From the NCBI GenBank assembly GCA_963932465.1, contig OZ010789.1, positions 596,227,068-596,291,067 on the forward strand: 64,000 bases of DNA. The letters are read 5' to 3'. Positions 11,001 through 22,260 of this stretch are shown piece by piece. Under the pieces are notes generated by a model that had not been told where the DNA came from, did not search any database, and saw only the letters and a program-made list of their open reading frames with translations. Position numbers and translations under genes: made by a program. Source of the DNA: Maratus speciosus. Lineage: Eukaryota; Arthropoda; Arachnida; Araneae; Salticidae. Within the stretch, counting starts at the first letter, position 1; every line of letters begins with the position of its first letter.

Positions 11001-11532
11001 GAATTCTGATATGCTTATTATGTAAACTGTAAATATTGCAAAGAATTGTCTCGGGGTTATCAAACTTCATTGATATTTATAAATAAAACATTTCAACTAA
11101 ATTATTTATTATAAAAGAATTATTACATCACAATAGCTTTTATGCAAGGAAAATAATAATTATAATAATAATAATATTATGGATGTCAGTGATTATATAT
11201 TGATTGACCGTCATAATAATAAAAAAATGATATTATAAAAAGAAGAGCTGAAATGAATTATTTTTTTACGTTTCTGATCGTGTGATTTATATTCAAATAA
11301 TAATTATTAATGTATATTTCTTGTAAAGTGATTGAAATTAAATATATTTATAAAATTTATGGTAATACTTTTATTGTTGAAAAATTGCCAAGAAATAATC
11401 ATCATCAAATTGGCGTCATTATAATTGTAATTTTATTTAACTTAATAGCAATTAAAAAAATTACAAAGGAACTGAGAATAATGGTCAACTAGCAGACTTA
11501 AAAAAAAAAAAACATTCACATGTGAAAACACG

Positions 11533-11603
11533 TACCACGAGTATCGAACTGCCTATCCTAAGGTCAGTAAACGATGGCCCTTAGCCACTCAGCCAGTGGG
11601 AAG
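11533..11603 (-). repeat. tRNA-derived SINE head
   Basis: On the minus strand TGGCTGAGTGG (11595-11585) fits the pol III A box and AGTTCGATAC (11550-11541) is a degraded B box, about 45 nt apart as in a tRNA. The stems are not intact and there is no CCA-end context, so this is a SINE or tRNA pseudogene, not a tRNA gene. A poly-A-like run at 11500-11512 lies on the plus side. Confidence 0.5.
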
Positions 11604-12205
11604 ACAAAATTGTTCTCCCCAAAAGTGGTTAAAAAGAAAGCGTGTGTATGAATACAGTGTCATGCATTTTCGGTGAAATTTCCATAGAATGGCGAAGAAA
11701 TATAGTCCGATTTTTCATGCGCATTATAAAACGAACAAGAGTCTTGCTGGAAACAAGTAAATTGTTATTCGGTTCATCTGAAACATATTTATTTGATTTT
11801 TAAAAAATCGCCCGTGTCATTTTCGAGAGAAAAAAAAATCGAATTATTTAACGAACGAGAGTTTTCCCAGAAAAAAGAAAAGTGTTATTCACCTCGCCTT
11901 AATCACATTTATATTATGTATCAATTTAAAAATAATCGTTAGAACCGTTTTCGAGATTTTTAAATTAGGAACTTCCTCGATATTATACCAACGTTTTCAC
12001 TTTAAAAAAATGACTATTTAGATCTCAAAATATACTGCACGTAGAAATGCAAAAATTTCAGTATACGATTAGACTGCAGATATAAGACTGTTCTAGAAAA
12101 TTCAGAACAATAAGACATATATCTGCTGAGTTATTAAAAGACGGCTTTTCGCGTTTTCTTTGATGTCGAGTTAGCTGTATATATGAGTTCCGCCATCTAC
12201 GAATT

Positions 12206-12373
12206 CTATGATACGATACGATACGATTTTAACGATACGATACGATACGATTTTAGGCTTAAGGCTGCGTCACTCGAAATACTACCGTCTTCCATGATAA
12301 ATAAATAAATAAATAAATAAATAAAATACAGGGCGATGCAAAGAACTGAATACATGCCCCCCCCCCCCCCCTC
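12206..12373. repeat. Microsatellites: GATAC, AAAT and poly-C runs
   Basis: 12211-12253 is a (GATAC)n array broken by gattttaac. 12298-12325 is (ATAA)n. 12356-12372 is a C-run. They cluster just before a dispersed repeat copy. Confidence 0.8.
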
Positions 12374-12412
12374 TATGGATGTTATTTTTTGGATGTATGA
12401 TTTCATAAGTTT

Positions 12413-12685
12413 TCCTCCTGACCGCTCAGCAAAGGGGAAAATTGTACTGTTGTTTTCTTCGTAATTTTTAAAAAAATCTAAAAAAAGATGATTTTTCCCA
12501 CATGACATAAAAAAATTAATTATGTATAGGATTATAAACCTTGGTAATATGAATCATAATAAACAATTTTAAAATTACATTATATTTGTGGAATTATATT
12601 AATTTAAATAATGCTTCAATGGCAGTGAAACCTGCAGCTTAGAAAACGGATATATCAGTTCGCGGCGGTGAGAAGGTTGGGAGTT
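12413..12685. repeat. Diverged relative of the MITE at 19500-19770
   Basis: The order of blocks (aaaattgtactgttgtt, atgatttttcc, tttgtggaattatattaatt, cagtgaaacctgcag, atatatcagttc) is the same as in the TTAA MITE at 19500-19770, with about 70% agreement. The ends have decayed and no TTAA duplication is left. Confidence 0.5.
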
Positions 12686-12699
12686 TTCACCTGAATATA

Positions 12700-12950
12700 A
12701 TTTCAGTTTAATAAGTGACATGTATAAAAATTTATAGGTAACATACAGGGCTGTACAAAAGAATTCAAGTAAGTTAGCGTCTAATGGTAGAAATTGTTGA
12801 AAGTGAATTTTTAACTGTGTTATGCATTTTCATACTATACTAAATTTTAGAATACTATGTAGAATATATACAAATATGTTGATCATATACAGAGCTTCAC
12901 AATAGAATTCGAGTTCTATTTCGGCTATCGCCGGTAATTGCTGAGATCTG
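12700..12950. repeat. Dispersed repeat family, copy 3 (fragment)
   Basis: Contains two acaggg/acagag-type blocks (12745 and 12891) matching 1310-1330 and 6895-6915. The segment around 12868-12895 also resembles the sequence flanking the pogo-like element at 1432/3465 and thus approximates its empty site. Confidence 0.45.
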
Positions 12951-13104
12951 GATAAGATGTGTTATGATGTGTTATGTACGATGTGTTATGTATTTTCTGA
13001 TTTTTTTTTCTTATATATTTTATTTACTTTATTAAACAGCGAAGTTTTGTTAAAGTATTTTGGAAGTGTGGTGAAATGCTTCATAATCTATGTTTGACGC
13101 ATGA

Positions 13105-13258
13105 TTTTTATTTCTTGTTTTGTTTTTATGGTTGCTCTATGCAATAAATTTCCTATTAAATAATAACTCAAACATTAAAAAAATTATTATACAATATTTT
13201 ACTTACAACGACAAAAATCATTAAATAAATTATACTTTTATTTTAATTCGGCATAATC
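13105..13258. repeat. Dispersed repeat, second copy of 138-290
   Basis: About 150 bp align with 138-290, beginning at ttgtttttatggttgctcta and ending at the taattcg block. Same orientation, non-coding. Confidence 0.65.
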
Positions 13259-13306
13259 ACAGTTTGTGAAAGTCGAAGATTCAAAACGCGGCACATACGA
13301 CTAAAG

Positions 13307-13432
13307 CCAATGTCAGACGGGCGTCTTTTTACCTGCTTTTTTGCTTACGCATTATCCATTCACAATGCTAGAATTGTGAATGGATAATACGTAAGTAAAA
13401 AAGCAGACAAAAAGACACCCGTGTGACATTGG
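13307..13432. mobile_element. Short palindromic MITE, hAT-like
   Basis: CCAATGTCAGACGGGCGTCT at the left is mirrored by the right end (...ACACCCGTGTGACATTGG). The arms of about 60 bp meet around 13369-13375. The flanks gactaaag and actgaaag look like a mutated 8-bp target duplication, which would suit hAT. There is no coding content. Confidence 0.6.
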
Positions 13433-13789
13433 ACTGAAAGACGAATATTCGACCTCAAACTGTTTAATAAACATGTTAAGTACCATAATTATACTTGTGT
13501 TATACCAACACTTCAGGCATTATTATCATAGTAGACATCACAGTATAGACACATTTTCCTTATCGGTTATTACATTTATATATAAAAATTATGGCACAAT
13601 TATTTTTCATTTACAAACTCTTTATCTTGTTTGTATACACATTAAAATCGACTTCCATCAAACACATTTTCTTTACATTTTCATACAAACTGTGAGACAT
13701 ATTTCCTTATTTTACTTAAAAACACATATTTAGCATATGCAGTTTAAAATATGCTATATAACAAGCAATGTATCGTCTATACTTTTAGG

Positions 13790-14063
13790 CTCCTCTCTGA
13801 AAAACGCTTTCATCACTCTCCGGAGACATCCTCAGTTTGAAATGATGTTGTTTTGCAGTTCGCATGAGATCCTATAACTTCCCTTATTTTCCCTCTTCTC
13901 TTTTAAGTTTTTCCTTTTTCTCCAACATTCTCTGCCAACGAGTGTCGATATTTCAATGTGTAATGTCGTTGCATATATTATCTCAGTCTAGGCTGATTTC
14001 TATGCCTTCTCTCATTAATGTGTTATGGAGGTATTCGTAATTGGCTATTTTTTCTATTTAAAT
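13790..14063 (-). pseudogene. Possible degenerate coding fragment
   Basis: On the minus strand the frame gives YEYLHNTLMREGIEISLD, a stop, DNICND, a stop, then IDTRWQRMLEKKEKLKREEG before the next stop. The amino-acid composition is protein-like and unlike the surrounding A+T noise, but the stretch has several stops and no motif I recognise. It may be a dead exon or a transposon fragment. Low confidence. Confidence 0.2.
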
Positions 14064-14087
14064 TGACTGTGGTTTCAAGGGTTTTTT

Positions 14088-15470
14088 AGCTCACAGGCTA
14101 TCAAAGCCTGAGAGCTTATGTGCCCGCCGGTTCTGTATGTATGTACGTAACGAGATAACTTTTCATAGAAATATCCGATTTGCTTCAAAATTCTTTTTGC
14201 ATTCTGATAGGGCGCTTCCATGATTAGTTTTTGCGGTTCATTGGTTAAGGATAAAGGGGGAAAAGGGGCTAGTCCTCCCCCCTTAATTTAGATAAATGGG
14301 TTTTTCATGCAGAAATATTCAATTCATTCCAAATTTAGTATACCGGTTTATTATGCTAAGACGCTTCCCTGATTAGATTTGGAAGCTGATTACTTAAGCA
14401 TAAAGGGGGAAAGCGGGCTAGCCCCTTGCACCCTTAATTTAGATAAATGGGTTTTTCATGTGGAATTTTTCGATTTTCTCCAAATTTGGAATATCGGTTT
14501 ATTATGTTAAGGAGCTGCCTTGATTACATTTGGAGGTTCATTAGTTACATATAAATGGGGGAAAGGGGGGCCACCCCCCTTAATTCAAATAAATGGGTTT
14601 TAGATGCCGAAATATCCAACTTGCTCGAAATTTGGTATACCGGTTAATTCTGTTAAGGAGCTGCCTTGATTAGATTTGGAGGTATAAAGGGAGGAAAGGG
14701 GGCTAGATCCCCCCCCTCTTAATTTAGATAAATCTTTTTTCTTGCAGAATTAGTCGGTTTGCCCCAAATTTGGTATAGAGGTTTATTATGTTAGGGCGTT
14801 TACCTGATTAGATTTGGAGGTTAATTAGTTAAATATAAAGGGAGGAAAGGGTGGGCTAGACACCCCCCCCCCTTAATTTAGATTAATGGGGTTTTCATGC
14901 AGAGTTATTAGATTTGCTCCAAATTTGGTATACCGGTTTATTATGTTAAGGAGCTGCCTTGATTAGATTTGGAGGTTAATTGGTTAAGTATAAAGGGACT
15001 ACGGGGGCTAGTCCGTCCTTTAATTTAGATAAATGGGTTTTTCATGCTTGAAATTTGATATACCAATTTATTCCGATATGGCTTTCTTCATTTGATTTGA
15101 AGGTTCAATTGTTAAGTATAAAAGGGGGAAAGGGGAGCAAGTGTCCCTTCCCCTTAATTGAGATAAATGGGTTTTCATGCAGAATTATCTAATTTATTTA
15201 TTTATTTATTTTTTTAGGTTCATTCTGATAAGGAGCTTTTCTGATTAGATTTGAAAGTTCATGGGTTCAGCATAAAGGGAGAAATGGGGAAGCTAATACC
15301 CCCTTAATTTAGCGAAATGGTTTTTTTCATGAGGAATTATCTTATTTGCTTTAAATTTGGTATGCCAGTTTATCATATTAAAGAGCTTCCTGATTAGATT
15401 TGGACATTCTTTGGTTAATTATAAAAGGGGGAAACGGGGGCTAATACTTTCATTTATTTTTTGAGGGGCA
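14088..15470. repeat. Satellite array, period about 148 bp
   Basis: The phrase TTAATTTAGATAAATGGGTT recurs at about 14283, 14431, 14578, 14718, 14872, 15019, 15151 and 15302, giving spacings of 132-154 bp. Each unit also carries a CTGATTAGATTTGGAGG block, an aaaggggg(g) run and a ccccccttaatt run that can pair with it. About nine units are present, diverged from one another. A hairpin (AGCTCaCAGGCT...AGCCTGaGAGCT, 14088-14116) marks the left edge. It is non-coding. Confidence 0.85.
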
Positions 15471-15905
15471 GTATTCTTTGAAATAAGAGTATAATATACA
15501 ATTAGTGTGAATAGTCTGTGAGCTCAATGCCATCAGTTTAACTGGGCAATTTTCTTTTTATTTATATATGCTTTTAAAATTGCTGTTCTTTCGCTATTGT
15601 ATTTTAGATTATTTTAAATGTAAAAAAAAATGTTAAGTACCATTTTGTATTGAGCTGTTACATTTAGAAAGGGTATAACAGTTTTTATATTTTAAAATCA
15701 ACAAAACTTTATTATATATTGAATAAAAATATTCAACGATAAAGGATTGAAATTAACAGAATAGACTGATGTTCCTTTTATTAGGTAGCTTTCATTACAA
15801 AAAGCTACCTATTGCAGCCGTTCGGAGGAAAGCGATTTCAAAAAATTTTGGTATATTTTCATCGATCATGACCCCCAGACCCCGAAACCACCCTCCGTTC
15901 AAAAT

Positions 15906-15907
<2 letters not shown>

Positions 15908-15949
<42 letters not shown>

Positions 15950-15972
15950 ATATATATCCATATATATATATA
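15908..15972. repeat. (TA)n microsatellite
   Basis: Alternating TA with two interruptions (tccata) sits between the two satellite arrays. Confidence 0.9.
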
Positions 15973-15989
15973 TCTGACCTATGTCACAC

Positions 15990-17765
15990 TGTAACTCTCG
16001 TATTTATGTTCCGATTTGGATGTAATTCGGTGTGTACATAGTACACACCAATGTCTCGACCGAGTTCGTTGGCCAGCTTCATCCGCCATTTTGTTTCAAA
16101 ATGGCGGCCATTTAAATTTTTTTTTAAATTTAAAATTTGAAATGTGGTACCAAAAAATTGAAAATGGAAAAATATTTTTTTCTTATGCATTTGACCTTTA
16201 TACAAAGACTCCGGAGCAGTTTTTGTTTCGTCTATATCTTAAAAAATGGCTGAGTTATAGCATTTTGAATTTCTAGCGTGGCTGACATTTTGAAACGTCC
16301 TGAATTTTGTCAAGCGATAAAAGGCGTATTTATGAACCGATTTGGATGTAACTTCGTTTATACATAGTACATACCAATGTCTCGACCGAGTTCGTTGGCC
16401 AGCATCATCCGCCATCTTGTTTAAAAATGGCGGTCATTTAAATTTTTAAGAAAAAATTAAATTTGAAATGTGGTACCAAAAAATTGAAAATTGAAAAAAT
16501 ATTTTTTTCTTATGTGTTTGACCTTGATAAAAAGATTCGGGAGCAGTTTTTATTTCGTCTATATCTTAAAAAATGGTTGAGTTATAGCATTTTGAATTTC
16601 TAGCATGGCTGACATTTTGAAGTGTCCTGATTTTTGTCATGTGATAACAGATGTATTTATGAACCGATTTGGATGTAATTCGGTGTGTACATAGTACACA
16701 GTAATGTCTCGACCGAGTTCGTTGGCCAGCTTCATCCGCCATCTTGTTTCAAAATGGCGGCCATTTAAATAAATTTAAAAAATTTAAAATTTAAAATGAG
16801 ATACCAAAAAATTGGAAAATGAAAAAGATTTTCTTCGTATGTGTTTGACCTTAATACAGAGATTCCGGAACAGGTTTTGTTTCGTCTATATCTAAAAAAA
16901 TGGCTGAGTTATAGCATTTTGAATTTCTATTGTGGCTGACATTTTAAAACGACCTGATTTTTGTCACGTGATAACAGGCGTATTTATGAACCGATTTGGA
17001 TGTAACTTGGTCTGTACATAGTACATACCAATGTCTCGACCGAGTTAATTGGCCAGCTTCATTCGCCATCTTGTTTCAAAAGGGTTGCCATTTAAAAAAA
17101 AAAGTAATTTAAAATTTAAAATGAAGTATTAAAAAATTGGAAAATGAAAAAAAAAATGTGTGTTTGGCCTTGATACAAAGATTCTGGAGCAGTTTTTGTT
17201 TCTGAAAATTTGTTCTTTTGTTTATATCTTAAAAAATAGTTCAATTATAGCACTTTAAATGTCTAGCATGGCTAACACTTTGAAACAATCTTGTATTTGT
17301 CACGCGATAACACACGTATTCGCCTATTTCGATGGAAGAAGGCATGTGGATAGTATACATCAATATCTCAACCAAGTTCGCTGGCCAGCTTCATCAGCCA
17401 TCTTGTTTCAAAATGGCGGCCATTAAATTAAAAAAAATTATATTTAAAGTGAGGTGCAAAAAAAAAAAAAAAAAATAGAAATTGAAAAAGGTTTCTTTCA
17501 TAAGTATTTGACCTTGATATAAGCATTCAGGAGCATTTTTTGTTTGTCTTTATCTTAAAAAATGGCTCAGATATAGCAGTTTCAATTTCTAATGTGGGTG
17601 ACATATTGAAAAACTTATTTTTTGCCTGCGACAGCACTCGTACATATCAACCGATTCCGATGTGAGTGAGCATGTGCGCAGCCATTACTAAGTTCTCGAC
17701 CAAGTTCACCGATTAGCCTGATGCACCATGTTGTCTTAAAATGGCAGGAACTTTAAGAAATCGCC
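15990..17765. repeat. Satellite array, period about 325 bp
   Basis: Unit starts (tatttatgaaccgatttgga or variants) lie at 16001, 16327, 16654, 16981, 17317 and 17641, so the period is 324-336 bp and there are about 5.4 units. Every unit contains CATCCGCCATYTTGTTT followed by AAAATGGCGGCCATTT, an inverted repeat centred on TTTC, and a block ending in ttatagcattttgaatttctag. The first four units are alike; the last two are visibly more diverged, which fits decay at an array edge. Short open frames in this region are by-products of the repeat. Confidence 0.88.
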
Positions 17766-17769
17766 GAAT

Positions 17770-19385
17770 TTGGCAGACAAATATAAGTTAGTTTAAATAA
17801 AAGCAGCTTGGATAAAGCTGACTAATTTCGCGTAATTCTCATTCATAATGATTTAGTATTGATACAAATTAGTATTGAATCTCCTATATCCGGTTTCCAC
17901 TAAATTGAGCTTCGTGTGTTTGAATAATATAAGTTGGCTTTTTTAAAATAAGGAAAATGAAAGCTACCTCTTCCTCCCGGCACTGGCCGGAAGGACTTTT
18001 ATTATCTTTAACTCGATCATACTGGTTGGTAAATACGTGATACGTACTAATTTTTTCTAACTTTGTGAAATGTGACCGCCTGTTCTCGGACAAGGTAACT
18101 GAATAGGTAGAGCTTTTACAATTTACGTCAAATAATTTGGGTTCTTCTTCCAGCCTATACATGTTTTCTCAGTTGGAAACATTTTGTGTATCAGAAAGCC
18201 TGAAATTTATTTTGATTATTACTTCCTTTTGCATTTTTTATTCTTTATGAAAATAAAAAGGTATATATATATATATATATATATATTTGTTAAATTGTAA
18301 AAGAACAGTAGCAAAATATTTCATATTATTACACAAAATTATTCTTGCAAAACTAGTTTTGCACAATTTTAAAGTTTAGGTTCCATTTTTTTTAGTCTTA
18401 CGTTTTAGGTGCATTTGTAATTCAATAAATACGTAACGCCGATAGTAGTTGTCTGGTCCATCTGTCCGCATTTAACAGAACAAAAAATACCCAACCGAAT
18501 AGTTAAAATTTAATATGAGATAATCCTTGCATAATTTTGTAGAGTCATTTCAAGTTTTATGAAAATCAAATCATAACTTAAAAATATGTTATTAAAAGTT
18601 TTATTCATTCTATTAAATCCTGTCATACGTAATTAATTGAATGATATCCCATGATAGGTAAGGATTCTATGTTGGCATGGTGATAGGGTCCTATTTAAGA
18701 TGGAGTCCTATTATTTCCGTTTAACTGAATTTGATATATATAATCGTAATAAGTTTTGTATTAATGGATTTTTGCCTAAGAGTGCAACAGCTACTGCACT
18801 AAGATCTGAATAATTATAAAACTAGTTATAGTACGACTTATGGATAATTATAGCACCTTTGCCATGTTCGAAGTATAATTTCGGACTTGTTTCTTTATTC
18901 TTCTTATTAGTCATCTCTCATTTATAGCTGAAGCGAAAAAAAAAATGTAAGCAAATTAAATATATATAATTAAAAAAATTAAAAACCACAAAAATTAATC
19001 ATTTTTCTTGCAACGTGAAAAAAAAAATTATTTTCAGATATTATTTGTGAAGAATAATTCTTACTATTTAAAACAACAAGAAACATGTAAATCAGTTAAC
19101 GTATTCAAAATTGCAGTGGCAAAACAGCTTAAAAACTATGTTTCGAGATAATTGAGTTGGAAGTTTTTTCTCTTTAGTTGTCTCTCAATAAGAGACCGTA
19201 ATATTCTGATTTTTTCTATCGGGTCATCTGCACTACATTTATAAAAGTTAAAACATTATAAAAATATAATAAAAATGTGGTACTGTGTTGACTACCTAAG
19301 TAATTCCACTAATGATTGCGTCCAAATACAAAGAGAAACATATTCGTTTAATAATACGATTAAATATACAGAGAGTAGTTCAATA
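17770..19385. other. Unassigned A+T-rich DNA
   Basis: Holds a (TA)n run at 18262-18288. A minus-strand open frame over 17884-18162 (92 codons) has a balanced composition but no recognised domain; it might be an exon but nothing supports this. No other feature was recognised. Confidence 0.4.
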
Positions 19386-19389
19386 TATA

Positions 19390-19850
19390 TTAAATAGATA
19401 AACATTAAGGAATAATAATGTCATTTTTCCTCTTCAATAAAAGCATAAATTGCCATCTTTTTAAGCATTGAGCAGAAAATACTAAAACCAAAAACTTACT
19501 TAACCCTCAGACCGTCGAAAAAATGGCAAAATTGTAATGTTGTTTACTCTGTATTTTTTAAATGTTAATTTAGCTAATGATTTTTCCAACACGATATAAA
19601 AAAAAATTATAAGTTATATGAATATAATCCTTGGGAATATTAATCACTACTCAATGTTTTACAACTAGATTATATGTGTTGAATTATATTAATTTAAATA
19701 ATGATTCTATTGCAGTGAATCCTACAGATTAGTGAACAGATTTATCAGTTCACTGCACTGACTGGGTTAACTCTTCATACGTCCTTCTTCCTTCTTCGCA
19801 TCCACCGTGAATTAATAATCATACTCACATGCAGCTCGTACCTGTGCTTG
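19390..19850. repeat. Dispersed repeat, paired with 30195-30400
   Basis: 19390-19499 and 19771-19850 together match 30195-30400 (aatagataarcattaa ... tcatacgtcc/cgtatgcgtcc ... attataytcrc...gcarctcgt). The 30 kb copy lacks the 270 bp between them, which is the TTAA MITE. Confidence 0.5.
19500..19770. mobile_element. TTAA MITE, about 270 bp
   Basis: Begins TTAACCCTCAGACC and ends GACTGGGTTAA, so both ends carry TTAA and a CCC/GGG terminus as in piggyBac-type elements. It interrupts a repeat whose relative at 30195-30400 lacks it. There is no coding potential. Confidence 0.6.
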
Positions 19851-19851
19851 A

Positions 19852-20400
19852 GAATTGCTACGTTTACCAACGATTTGAATAACATTATTGTTTATCCCAC
19901 TTCTTTTTTGCTCATCCGAATAATTATTTGTTTCTAACGTCTTCACTTTATTATAGGAATTGGCAGCATAATTCAATTTAATGCCGGACTATTCGGTAAA
20001 TTTAATGCAACATACTTTAGAATTGTTACGTTTACCAACGATTTGAATTCAACCATTGTTTATTCCACTTCTTTTTTGCTCATACTAATAATTATTTTTT
20101 TCTAACGTCTTCACTTTATTATAGGAATTGGCAGCATAATTCAATTTAAAGACGGACTATTCGGTAAATTTAATGCAACCTACTTTAGTATTGTTACGTT
20201 TACCAACGAATTGAATTCCATCATTGTTTATCCCACTTCTTTCTTGCTCATCTGAATAGTTATTTGTTTCTAACGTCTTCACTTTATTATAGGAATTGGC
20301 AGCATAATTCAATTTAATGACGGACTATTCGGCAAATTTAATGCAACCTACTTCAGAATTGTTACGTTTACCAACGATTTGAATTCCATCATTGTTTATC
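19852..20400. repeat. 168-bp tandem repeat, 3.3 units
   Basis: gaattgytacgtttaccaac recurs at 19852, 20020, 20188 and 20356 at an exact spacing of 168 bp, with high unit identity. Being 56 codons long, it keeps reading frame. On the minus strand each unit reads KLNYAANSYNKVKTLE-like sequence, with a recurrent CIKFxE-stop-SVxKLN(C/Y) stretch that has the 14-residue spacing of a CCHC knuckle whose second Cys and His are lost. The array ends abruptly at 20400, next to the gypsy protease relic. Confidence 0.8.
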
Positions 20401-20404
20401 GGCA

Positions 20405-21445
20405 GATTAAACCCGCTGATTAAATCATTTCCCATTCCATATTAAACGACTGTACAAGATACAAATTTTCGGAAATGAGAATACCATTTACACTGAATTC
20501 GTATTGAAAATATCCCTTAGGGTGCACAACCTCTGCACCAATGCCAGACAAAAAGACACAATGAGAAAGTAATCTTGGCGAACTGATATTCGCGTAGCAT
20601 TCACAATTTAGGAGACTTATAATATAACTTACTGTTCCTATCAAGATCCGTATCTTTTCACCATTAATGTTTCTATTATTCTGCAAGTCTTGGTGTTATA
20701 TTTACTTTTGGCTACGGTGTACTTATTTTCTTTATGATTGCTAAGTCGTGAGTTCTCGCTACAACAATTTTGACTGTCATTTTGGCTGAAATTATTCATC
20801 TGATAAGTATTTCCGTTATTACACTGTAAATATACTCTGTTATGAATGTTAAATTTAAAACATTTAATTTACGAACTATTTATTTTTAAATTCATACGAT
20901 TCGTATGAACTACAATATTCATGAATTTTTGGTCTTCTGTTCTCAACGTTGAATTAACTTTAATTTTCCGTCTTGACATTACGTCCTGCAGCATCATACT
21001 CGTTTAATTAAGTTACTAATGCATCAACGTTTTAAATATTTTTGCGATCATCGATGAAATACTCTTTCTTTTCGATATTTAACCACCGCTAAAATTGATG
21101 CACCGCTATTAATTCCTCAAATTTGCTTCAAATTAATTTACTTACATACCGTTAGCCGACTCTTCCAAATAATATCTTAATTTAAATTCTACATTCCGCA
21201 TGAAGGGTATTTTTTATGTGGGATAAACGTTTCCCTAAATTCTTCCGGCATAATTTTAAAGCGCCTAAGAAGTTAGAAATTTTACATGCTCGTAATAGTT
21301 GACCAATGTGTATAGTTCTTTGGTTATGATATTTACGATTTCCTGCGGGAGTAAGTTTAATAAATTCATCCCTCAATTTTGTTTTACGATATTCATCCTG
21401 TCGCATTTCAAATGAGCCAAATAGATATTAATACTACCCTTTCTA
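20405..21445 (-). pseudogene. Ty3/gypsy-like gag-protease relic
   Basis: Read on the minus strand. About 21406-21190 gives MRQDEYRKTKLRDEF and, after a frame change, RFKIMPEEFRETFIPHKK, like the capsid region of spider and insect gypsy Gag. About 21120-20950 gives FEELIAVHQF-stop-RWLNIEKKEYFIDD and LNEYDAAGRNVK, again Gag-like. About 20865-20823 holds CFKFNIHNRVYLQC, a degraded CCHC knuckle (14-residue spacing). 20686-20420 is an open frame with INGEKIRILIGTVS, where a retropepsin would have D-T/S-G, then GIGAEVVHPKGYFQYEF, typical of the flap and strand region. The catalytic Asp is lost and stops interrupt gag. No RT or LTRs were found. The family assignment is inferred. Confidence 0.5.
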
Positions 21446-21479
21446 TCAAAATGTGTCATCAATATAAAAACATTTAAAT

Positions 21480-21870
21480 ACTGAACATGTGTAATGCAAA
21501 AAAAAAAAAATATTTTTTAACAATTTTTTCTCTATTCTAAAAAAAGGGTAATTAGCGCTGTCACCGGCGCCGCCGGCTCCGGTTTTGAGTTTTTGTGACC
21601 GGAGGTCTTTCTTCGTTATTAGTAAGAAAAATATTGCATACATAAATATGAAAATGGGTGGTGTTATAGAGAAATGTTTGATAAACACGCTGATGCAAAC
21701 AGTTTTTTAATCGAAGAATTATTTAAAGAGATATTTAATGTTAAAGTCGGTCAAAATCGTTCCATTAAAAAAGTTTTATAGAAGCAAAAACTATACATGC
21801 AAACTTAATCATTTTTAGATCATTTTATTCATTAAAAGTGCCCGGTGTGCAGACTGCATTTATTTTTTTA
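21480..21870. other. Unassigned, with short C+G-rich patch
   Basis: The patch ggcgccgccggctccgg at 21569-21585 interrupts A+T-rich DNA. No gene was recognised. Confidence 0.35.
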
Positions 21871-21879
21871 TTTGATTAA

Positions 21880-22260
21880 TTTTTTGAGGTTTTATTTCAA
21901 TTTAAAATTCAATTTTTCAAAATTTCGAGAGGCATTTTTTAGAACTTTAGAAAAAGGTATTAATTTAAACTGTTGCCAAATTTAAAAATAGTGCGATGAA
22001 TAATATTTCCTTCAAATTAAAAATTGTTTACACATGGCTATTATAATTAGTATAAAATTTTTAAATGAGAATTAAATGATTACGTATTAAAAGCAGGAAG
22101 ATATATATAATTACGTCATAAAAACTATGTTTACGCGTGAATTTTAAAAGAGAAAGAAAATTGAAAAATAATAAATCCATTAGTATGCGTTAAAAGTGTA
22201 CATGGAAGAAATTACGTCAGATTTAAAATTACCAATTTATAATATTGCCAAACACCCAAC
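21880..22260. repeat. Inverse copy of the 10.3-10.7 kb repeat
   Basis: attacgtcataaaaa, aagcaggaaga and gttgccaaattt are reverse complements of blocks at 10300-10720 in the same relative order, so this is the same dispersed element in the opposite orientation. Confidence 0.5.

Noticed and set aside
14088..15470. CRISPR-like array
   Set aside because: Repeats are about 148 bp with no short constant repeat alternating with unique spacers, and the sequence is animal.
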